Assembly: GCA_017416055.1 (NCBI GenBank)
Contig: JAFQDI010000033.1
Coordinates: forward strand, 1 to 10,406
Source of the DNA: Lachnospiraceae bacterium
Lineage (GTDB): Bacteria; Bacillota_A; Clostridia; Lachnospirales; Lachnospiraceae
Direction of reading: 5' to 3'
Length of the DNA stretch: 10,406 nt
The notes under the pieces are model-generated. The model did not search any database. It saw only the letters and a program-made list of their open reading frames with translations, and was not told the DNA's origin. Positions 5,872 to 10,406 of the stretch are shown here, piece by piece. Positions within the stretch are counted from its first letter, which is position 1, and each line of letters begins with the position of its first letter. Position numbers and translations under genes: made by a program.

Positions 5872-7359
5872 GTGAAAGTTGAATGGAAGAATTGTTTCCG
5901 TGTAGGAATCAGTGTATTTTTGGTGTTTCTGGGAATTTACTACTGGAACAGTGTGACAAAATGGGCATGGCTGATTGTCGGAGCGGCAGCACCTTTGTTG
6001 ATCGGAGTAATCATTGCATATGTGCTCAACATCCTGATGAGTTTTTATGAGCGTCTTTGGTTCCCCGGGGCGAGAAGTAAAGCAGTCAAAAAAAGCAGAA
6101 GGATCATTTGCCTCGTGTTGGCGATTGTGACGTTGCTTGGCATTGCGGCGGCGGTGATTGGGTTGGTACTTCCCGAGTTGGTGGCCAGTGTTCAGCTGTT
6201 GATCCAATTGGTGATTGACTGGCTTCCCAATACATTGGAGGATTTGTCTCACAACCAGTCTCTGGCGGAACTGATTCCGGTGGAAGTCTGGAATACGTTA
6301 GAAACGATTAATTGGCAAGAGCTGATCAACAAAGCGGTCCAGGCTGTGACGAATGGAATCGGCGGCGCAGTCGGAACGGTAGCAGGCGTAATTACCTCTG
6401 TGTTCTCTACCATTGTGACTGTTCTTGTGGCGATTATTTTTGCATTGTACCTCTTGATTGGAAAAGATCGCCTGATGAATCAGGGAAACCGTATCATGAA
6501 CGCATATCTGCGCCCTGATGTAAATAAGAAGACTCGTCATATTCTGGATGTGTTAAACGATTGCTTCCACCGCTACGTAGTCGGACAGTGCCTTGAGGCA
6601 GTGATCCTGGGCAGTCTGTGTATGATCGGGATGTTTATCTTCCGGTTCCCGTACGCGACGATGATCGGTACGCTGGTTGGATTTACCGCGCTGATTCCCA
6701 TCGCCGGAGCATACATCGGTGCTGTGGTGGGAGCATTTATGATCTTGACGGTGTCCCCGCTTCAGGCAGTGCTGTTTGTGGTCTATCTGACGATTTTACA
6801 GCAACTTGAGGGCAATCTAATCTATCCCCGTGTGGTTGGATCATCACTTGGCCTTCCGGGTATTTGGGTGTTGGCGGCAGTCACGATCGGTGGCGGACTA
6901 TTCGGCATTTTAGGAATGCTCATTGGCGTTCCTCTGGCGGCGGCACTTTACCGTCTGCTTCGCGAGGATGTGAATCGCCGTGAAGGGAAAAACGGCGGTC
7001 CTGATACACATCATCGGAGAAACCGTCACAAAGCGAACCGAGGTCCGGAAAACAGTGTGGTAATTGCGCAGAAGCCGATGAAGCAGGAAAAGCCTCAGAT
7101 AAAAGCGGAGGCAGAAAAGCAGAATCAGACAAAGCAGAATCAGACAAAACAGCAGGAAAAGCAGAATCAGGCAAAACAGAATCAGACGAAGCAGCAGGAA
7201 AAGCCTCAACCGAAACAGAATCAATTGCAGGCTAGACCGGCTGTGCAGGAATTATCCGGGAACGTGTCAGAGGATGCGGACAAACCGGTGGCGCGCAAGC
7301 GAAAGAGAAGAAGAAAAAAGAAATCTACGACTGGAATCTCCGGACAGAATATGATATGA
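5872..7359 (+). CDS. AI-2E family membrane protein with repeat-rich basic C-terminal tail
   Basis: A polytopic inner-membrane protein of the AI-2E exporter-like family (YtvI/PerM/TqsA type). Members have been linked to autoinducer or ion export, but the substrate here is unknown. From the GTG start it has 495 residues. The membrane core (about 10-362) has hydrophobic segments near 11-24, 32-58, 78-100, 168-196, 240-258, 262-292, 296-308 and 328-360. The conserved second half contains FTALIPIAGAYIGAVVGA (271-288), LEGNLIYPRVVGSSLGLPG (312-330) and GGLFGILGMLIGVPLAAALYR (341-361). The last 130 residues are not part of the family core: a His/Arg/Lys-rich stretch, then Gln/Asn/Lys repeats (416-451), then ten consecutive basic residues RKRKRRRKKK (475-484). 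This tail should lie in the cytoplasm and be disordered. It follows the DnaA-box region and precedes dnaD by 51 bases, so it may share a message with the helicase-loading genes. Confidence 0.9.
   Translation: MKVEWKNCFRVGISVFLVFLGIYYWNSVTKWAWLIVGAAAPLLIGVIIAYVLNILMSFYERLWFPGARSKAVKKSRRIICLVLAIVTLLGIAAAVIGLVLPELVASVQLLIQLVIDWLPNTLEDLSHNQSLAELIPVEVWNTLETINWQELINKAVQAVTNGIGGAVGTVAGVITSVFSTIVTVLVAIIFALYLLIGKDRLMNQGNRIMNAYLRPDVNKKTRHILDVLNDCFHRYVVGQCLEAVILGSLCMIGMFIFRFPYATMIGTLVGFTALIPIAGAYIGAVVGAFMILTVSPLQAVLFVVYLTILQQLEGNLIYPRVVGSSLGLPGIWVLAAVTIGGGLFGILGMLIGVPLAAALYRLLREDVNRREGKNGGPDTHHRRNRHKANRGPENSVVIAQKPMKQEKPQIKAEAEKQNQTKQNQTKQQEKQNQAKQNQTKQQEKPQPKQNQLQARPAVQELSGNVSEDADKPVARKRKRRRKKKSTTGISGQNMI
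7120..7203 (+). repeat. Two tandem 42-base repeats in the AI-2E protein tail
   Basis: Bases 7120-7161 encode QNQTKQNQTKQQEK and 7162-7203 encode QNQAKQNQTKQQEK; the DNA copies differ at 4 of 42 positions. Each unit itself contains two 15-base QNQ(T/A)K subrepeats. The pattern suggests growth by replication slippage, and copy number may vary between strains. Confidence 0.9.
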
Positions 7360-7360
7360 T
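7332..7360 (+). promoter_or_regulatory. Weak candidate promoter before dnaD
   Basis: TATGAT (7355-7360), preceded by an overlapping second TATGAT (7350-7355), is a good -10 element. The best -35 at 17 bases spacing is TGGAAT (7332-7337), only half matching the consensus. It overlaps the end of the AI-2E gene and could give dnaD a start of its own, but the match is weak. Confidence 0.25.
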
Positions 7361-7410
7361 AATCACGGAACCGAATGGTCGTTGAATTACCTTAGAAATG
7401 GAAGTGCAGA

Positions 7411-8550
7411 ATGGGAAGACTGAAACTGGAGGCGGAAGAGCGGGTGGAAGCCACCACCGTGTCAAACTTGTTTATTGACCGGTATATGCCGAGGGCAAAC
7501 GGCGAGTACATTAAAATATATCTGATGCTGCTGCGGTATTTCCAGACTCCGGAGTCGGATTTGAGTGTCACTGCACTGGCAGATTTTTTGGAGTGCACGG
7601 AGAAGGACGTACACCGGGGACTGAACTACTGGGAAAAGCAGGGCGTGGTATCCCTGTTCTATGATGGGGAGAAGAAACTGTCCGGTGTTCGACTTAAGGA
7701 TTTGCAGGGGAGCACTGCGTTTGGTGATGTGCCGGAAAAACAGGCTGTCACAGAGCGAAGAGTAGAAAGGGAAACGGCAGCCACCTATACATCGGCGAAA
7801 CCGTTCTCGCAGACGGACGAGGCGAAGTTTAGTTTGGAACAACTGGCGGAGGATGAGGCGTTCTCTCAGCTTTTGAGCATTGTGAGTGCATACAAAAAGA
7901 AACCCCTTTCCAGAGAGGATTGCAATATTTTTGCGTATCTGTATGAGGCACTTGGAATGTCAGCGGATCTATTGGAGTATTTGGCGGAGACCTGTGTGGA
8001 GAGCGGATATACCAGCGTGCGCACGATGGAAAAAATCGCATTGGAGTGGCATGAGCGCGGGATTAAGACTCCCGAACAGGCGGAGGCGATGCAGACGGTT
8101 TATCGCCAGGATATGTGGAAGATCATGAAGGCGTTTGGTCTCACGAAGCGAAATCCCAACAATTCCGAAAAGAAAATGATGGAAAAGTGGCTGATGCAGT
8201 ACGGATTTGATCTGGATGTGATCATTGAGGCCTGCGACAGAACCGTGTTCCAGATCCACGAGCCCAGCTTTCCCTATGCGGACAAGATACTGAGTTCCTG
8301 GAAAAAGAGTGGGGTGCGGACAAAGAGCGATATCGAACAGGCGGATCAGTCCGGAAGACTTCAGCGGGAGAAAGAGAGAGCGGAGCGAACCGCGGCAAAT
8401 ACCGATCGCGCCGGGAAGTCATCTGCGCGGCCGAACCGTTTTCACAATTATCAGCAGCGCGATACGGATTACGACAGTCTCGTTGCGCAGAACGACCCTC
8501 TGATGGCGGAGGCGATCAATAAATTCACCAAAACACAAAAAGAGGAATAA
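7411..8550 (+). CDS. DnaD domain primosome protein (DnaD/DnaB-like helicase-loading factor)
   Basis: A DNA-binding replication protein related to Bacillus DnaD and DnaB, which remodel origin DNA and help DnaI load the replicative helicase. The 379 residues show an N-terminal winged-helix DDBH1 region (about 17-97: SNLFIDRYM, then YIKIYLMLLRYFQ, then LADFLECTEKDVHRGLNYWEKQGVV). A charged linker follows, then two DDBH2-type helical domains (about 140-220 and 230-305). The family motif YxxxIxxxW is exact in the second domain (Tyr289, Ile293, Trp297) and reads TxxxIxxxW in the first (Thr205, Ile209, Trp213). The DDBH1-DDBH2-DDBH2 layout is that of Bacillus DnaB, while the usual label in Clostridia is simply DnaD domain protein, so no symbol is given. 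The tail has RFHNYQQRDTDYDSL (343-357), a motif I associate with clostridial members. The ATG at 7411 has a modest GGAAGTG (7400-7406). The helicase loader follows five bases later. Confidence 0.9.
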   Translation: MGRLKLEAEERVEATTVSNLFIDRYMPRANGEYIKIYLMLLRYFQTPESDLSVTALADFLECTEKDVHRGLNYWEKQGVVSLFYDGEKKLSGVRLKDLQGSTAFGDVPEKQAVTERRVERETAATYTSAKPFSQTDEAKFSLEQLAEDEAFSQLLSIVSAYKKKPLSREDCNIFAYLYEALGMSADLLEYLAETCVESGYTSVRTMEKIALEWHERGIKTPEQAEAMQTVYRQDMWKIMKAFGLTKRNPNNSEKKMMEKWLMQYGFDLDVIIEACDRTVFQIHEPSFPYADKILSSWKKSGVRTKSDIEQADQSGRLQREKERAERTAANTDRAGKSSARPNRFHNYQQRDTDYDSLVAQNDPLMAEAINKFTKTQKEE

Positions 8551-8555
8551 CGAAT

Positions 8556-9542
8556 ATGGCGCTGAATAACGGACAATATAATGAAGTGATGAAGATCTAT
8601 GAGGCCCGCCAGCGCAAAAATCGGATCGAGCTGGAGCGGCGAAGAGCGCAGATCTATGAGGCGGCACCCAGGGTGGCGGACTATGACATGGCGATCAGCG
8701 AGGCGGCGGCCGGATTGGCCAGAGCAGCGCTTTTGGGACAGGAGCAGGGAAGACAGGCGAAAAGACGCTTGGAGGAACTTCGCGAGGAGCGGGACATGCT
8801 GATCGCGGCTTGCGGTTTCTCTCCCGAAGACATGGAACTGAAGTATCACTGTGCGCTTTGTAAGGACACGGGCTATGCGGACGGCAAAAAATGCAGATGC
8901 TTCAGGCAGTTTGCGATCTCTCTTTTATACCGTGAGAGCGGACTGGAAAGACAGCTGGAAAAAGAAAATTTTTCCACGATGACCGACCGTTACTACGACC
9001 CCGATTTTTTGATCAATCGTGAGAGCGGGTTGACACTTCCGGCCTATATGGCGACGGTGGCTGAGCGATGCAGACAGTTTACCCGGGAGTTCAAGGAAAA
9101 AGGCGGAAATCTTCTGTTCACCGGACCTGCCGGTGTGGGAAAAACCTTTTTTACCCACTGCATTGCGAAGGAACTGATTGAGCAGAGTGTGTCAGTTGTT
9201 TATATGACAGCGGTGGACCTGCTGGATACATTGGCGGCAGCCAGAGTGTCCGGTGGCGAGGATTTGGCGACGAGCAACAGGGCGGAATTGATTCGCGACT
9301 GCGAGTTGCTGATTATCGACGATTTGGGAACCGAGCTGAACAATTCCATGACGAATGTGGAATTGTATCATTGTTTGGACGAGCGGTTGAGACGCGGACA
9401 GTCCACGGTGATTTCGACAAATTTGTCACCGAATGAATTGAGGGATACCTATGCGGACAGAATCATTTCCCGGATCAACAGTGCTTATCAGATCATCCGT
9501 TTTTTTGGACCGGATATCCGCGACAGAAAAAAGTACAGCTAG
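8556..9542 (+). CDS. DnaI/DnaC-type AAA+ replicative helicase loader
   Basis: An ATPase that delivers the replicative helicase ring to DNA together with the DnaD-type protein. The 328 residues show a long charged N-terminal helical region (about 8-85) likely to contact the helicase. A zinc-binding cluster follows, Cys99-x2-Cys102 and Cys113-x-Cys115, as in Bacillus DnaI. The AAA+ domain has Walker A GPAGVGKT (190-197), Walker B LLIIDDLG (251-258), the sensor 1 segment STVISTNLS (283-291) and DRIISRI (301-307) with a candidate arginine finger. The N-terminal zinc region and the lack of a neighbouring transposase separate it from the similar IstB proteins of IS21 elements. The start at 8556 has AGAGGAAT (8541-8548) inside the end of the dnaD gene, so the two genes are translationally close. 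No terminator follows; the prs promoter begins three bases after the stop codon. Confidence 0.92.
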   Translation: MALNNGQYNEVMKIYEARQRKNRIELERRRAQIYEAAPRVADYDMAISEAAAGLARAALLGQEQGRQAKRRLEELREERDMLIAACGFSPEDMELKYHCALCKDTGYADGKKCRCFRQFAISLLYRESGLERQLEKENFSTMTDRYYDPDFLINRESGLTLPAYMATVAERCRQFTREFKEKGGNLLFTGPAGVGKTFFTHCIAKELIEQSVSVVYMTAVDLLDTLAAARVSGGEDLATSNRAELIRDCELLIIDDLGTELNNSMTNVELYHCLDERLRRGQSTVISTNLSPNELRDTYADRIISRINSAYQIIRFFGPDIRDRKKYS

Positions 9543-9545
9543 CTA

Positions 9546-9575
9546 TTGACTTTGTATACCGGACAGTGGTATAAA
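9546..9575 (+). promoter_or_regulatory. Strong sigma-A promoter of prs
   Basis: TTGACT (9546-9551) and TATAAA (9570-9575) are 18 bases apart, with a TG at 9567-9568 giving an extended -10. A start site near 9582 would leave a leader of about 70 bases. The promoter also holds a dyad, TATACC (9555-9560) and GGTATA (9568-9573) with seven bases between, which overlaps the -10 box and could be an operator. Confidence 0.8.
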
Positions 9576-9624
9576 GGATGCGTCTCGATTTATTAAGAAA
9601 TGCTTTTTGATAAAACGTAGTTTT

Positions 9625-9632
9625 TTCGACAA
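9625..9632 (-). promoter_or_regulatory. Possible Spo0A box in the prs leader
   Basis: TTCGACAA is the reverse of the full Spo0A box TTGTCGAA and lies about 43 bases downstream of the predicted transcription start, a position from which a bound protein could block transcription. Chance occurrence is plausible, since the same eight bases also appear in coding sequence at 9413-9420. Confidence 0.2.
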
Positions 9633-9650
9633 CACGGACGGAGGAAAGTT

Positions 9651-10406
9651 ATGGGAGAAGAGAAGAATTTTGGAATGCTGCCGGAAGGACCTTTGGGAGT
9701 CATTGCGGTAGATGGATGTCAGGACTTGGTTGCGAAGGTAGATCGATACCTTGTTGAGTGGAGACAGGAGCGTGGAAAGAAAAATCCTTCTGCGGCACTC
9801 TATGAGGGATATGACCGTGACACTTATCTGGTGGAGACGAAGGTTCCTCGATTTGGTTCCGGTGAAGGAAAAGGTGTGATCGAGACCTCCGTGCGTGGTG
9901 ATGACCTGTATATTCTGGTGGATGTATGTAACTACAGTCTGACCTATTCTCTTCGCGGACAGAAGAACCATATGTCCCCCGATGACCACTTCCAGAACCT
10001 GAAGCGTATTATCGCTGCAGTAGGCGGAAAGGCGAAGCGCATCACGGTGATCATGCCGTTTTTGTATGAGAGCCGTCAGCACAAGAGAAGCGCCAGAGAG
10101 TCTCTGGACTGTGCACTGGCACTGCAGGAGCTGGTAAAGATGGGTGTTGATCAGATTCTGACCTTCGACGCTCACGATCCCAGAGTGCAGAATGCGATTC
10201 CGCTGACCGGATTTGAGACATTTAATCCCAATTATCAGTTCATCAAAGCGATGCTGGCAACCGAGAAGGATGTGCAAGTCGATAGCGATCACATGATGGT
10301 CATCAGTACCGATGAGGGCGGCATGGGCAGAGCTATCTATCTGGCGAACGTGCTGGGGCTTGATGTGGGTATGTTCTACAAGAGAAGAGATTATACCCGT
10401 GTAGTG
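9651..10406 (+). CDS. prs: Ribose-phosphate pyrophosphokinase (PRPP synthetase), 5' part
   Basis: Makes phosphoribosyl pyrophosphate from ribose-5-phosphate and ATP for purine, pyrimidine, histidine, tryptophan and NAD synthesis. The first 252 residues are visible; the PRPP-binding loop lies beyond the window. Seen: RFGSGEGKGVIETSVRGDD (67-85), matching the RFxDGE and SVRGxD region; RQHKRSARES (142-151), matching RQDRK; TFDAHDPRVQNAIP (171-184), in the place of the canonical DLHA metal and substrate segment; and STDEGGMGRA (219-228), matching SPDxGGxxRA. An extra segment of about 20-25 residues lies between the first helix and RFGSGE compared with classical enzymes. This long, divergent form is one I recall from Lachnospiraceae, where the whole protein is near 390 residues versus about 315 for the classical type. 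GGAGG (9640-9644) lies six bases before the ATG. Confidence 0.9.
   Translation, partial: MGEEKNFGMLPEGPLGVIAVDGCQDLVAKVDRYLVEWRQERGKKNPSAALYEGYDRDTYLVETKVPRFGSGEGKGVIETSVRGDDLYILVDVCNYSLTYSLRGQKNHMSPDDHFQNLKRIIAAVGGKAKRITVIMPFLYESRQHKRSARESLDCALALQELVKMGVDQILTFDAHDPRVQNAIPLTGFETFNPNYQFIKAMLATEKDVQVDSDHMMVISTDEGGMGRAIYLANVLGLDVGMFYKRRDYTRVV

Noticed and set aside
8556..9542. IstB transposition helper protein of an IS21-like element
   Set aside because: The AAA+ core is similar, but the N-terminal zinc cluster, the adjacent DnaD-type gene and the absence of a transposase or terminal repeats fit a DnaI-type helicase loader.
9612..9626. AAAAC-GTA-GTTTT followed by T residues in the prs leader as a terminator or attenuator
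   Set aside because: The stem is only five pairs, four of them A-T, too weak to act as an intrinsic terminator.
9543..10292. 249-codon open frame on the - strand opposite prs
   Set aside because: Covers the prs promoter and coding region in antisense, with no domain signature; prs has clear motifs and a good ribosome binding site.

Overview
The window looks like a piece of core chromosome from a Gram-positive Clostridia, most likely a Lachnospiraceae-type Firmicute. The evidence is a CBS-DRTGG family II pyrophosphatase, a ROK glucokinase with a zinc motif, a DnaD-type plus DnaI-type helicase-loading gene pair, and a long 'FDAHDPRVQNAIP' form of PRPP synthetase, all with strong AGGAGG-like ribosome binding sites. 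Every gene lies on the + strand. I see no mobile elements, CRISPR, tRNA or rRNA. The taxonomic call is from memory of families, not from a search.

Layout: (1) bases 1-1631 hold the 3' end of metK (S-adenosylmethionine synthetase), then a ROK glucokinase. (2) 1669-2060 is a self-contained unit for an 87-residue single-pass membrane protein of unknown function, with a clear extended -10 promoter and a strong intrinsic terminator. (3) 2148-5726 is a tight cluster: CBS/DRTGG manganese-dependent pyrophosphatase, a divergent shikimate-kinase-like P-loop kinase, and murC; the last two overlap by 14 bases. (4) 5727-5871 is a 145-base intergenic region starting with a dense array of DnaA boxes (three perfect direct, two degenerate direct, one perfect inverted), with a Spo0A-box-like sequence next to it. 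(5) 5872-9542 encodes an AI-2E family membrane protein with an unusual repeat-rich and basic C-terminal tail, then a DnaD-domain primosome protein and a DnaI/DnaC-type AAA+ helicase loader. (6) 9546-10406 is a strong promoter and the first 252 codons of a PRPP synthetase, cut by the window end.

Functionally most of this is housekeeping: SAM, glucose-6-phosphate and PRPP supply, pyrophosphate removal, peptidoglycan precursor synthesis, and replicative helicase loading. The most interesting signal is the DnaA-box array directly after the murC stop codon and upstream of the transcription unit carrying the two helicase-loading genes. It could be a DnaA titration site, a DnaA-controlled regulatory region that ties helicase-loader expression to the replication cycle, or both. 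There is no dnaA/dnaN and no obvious AT-rich unwinding element, so I do not call it the chromosomal origin.
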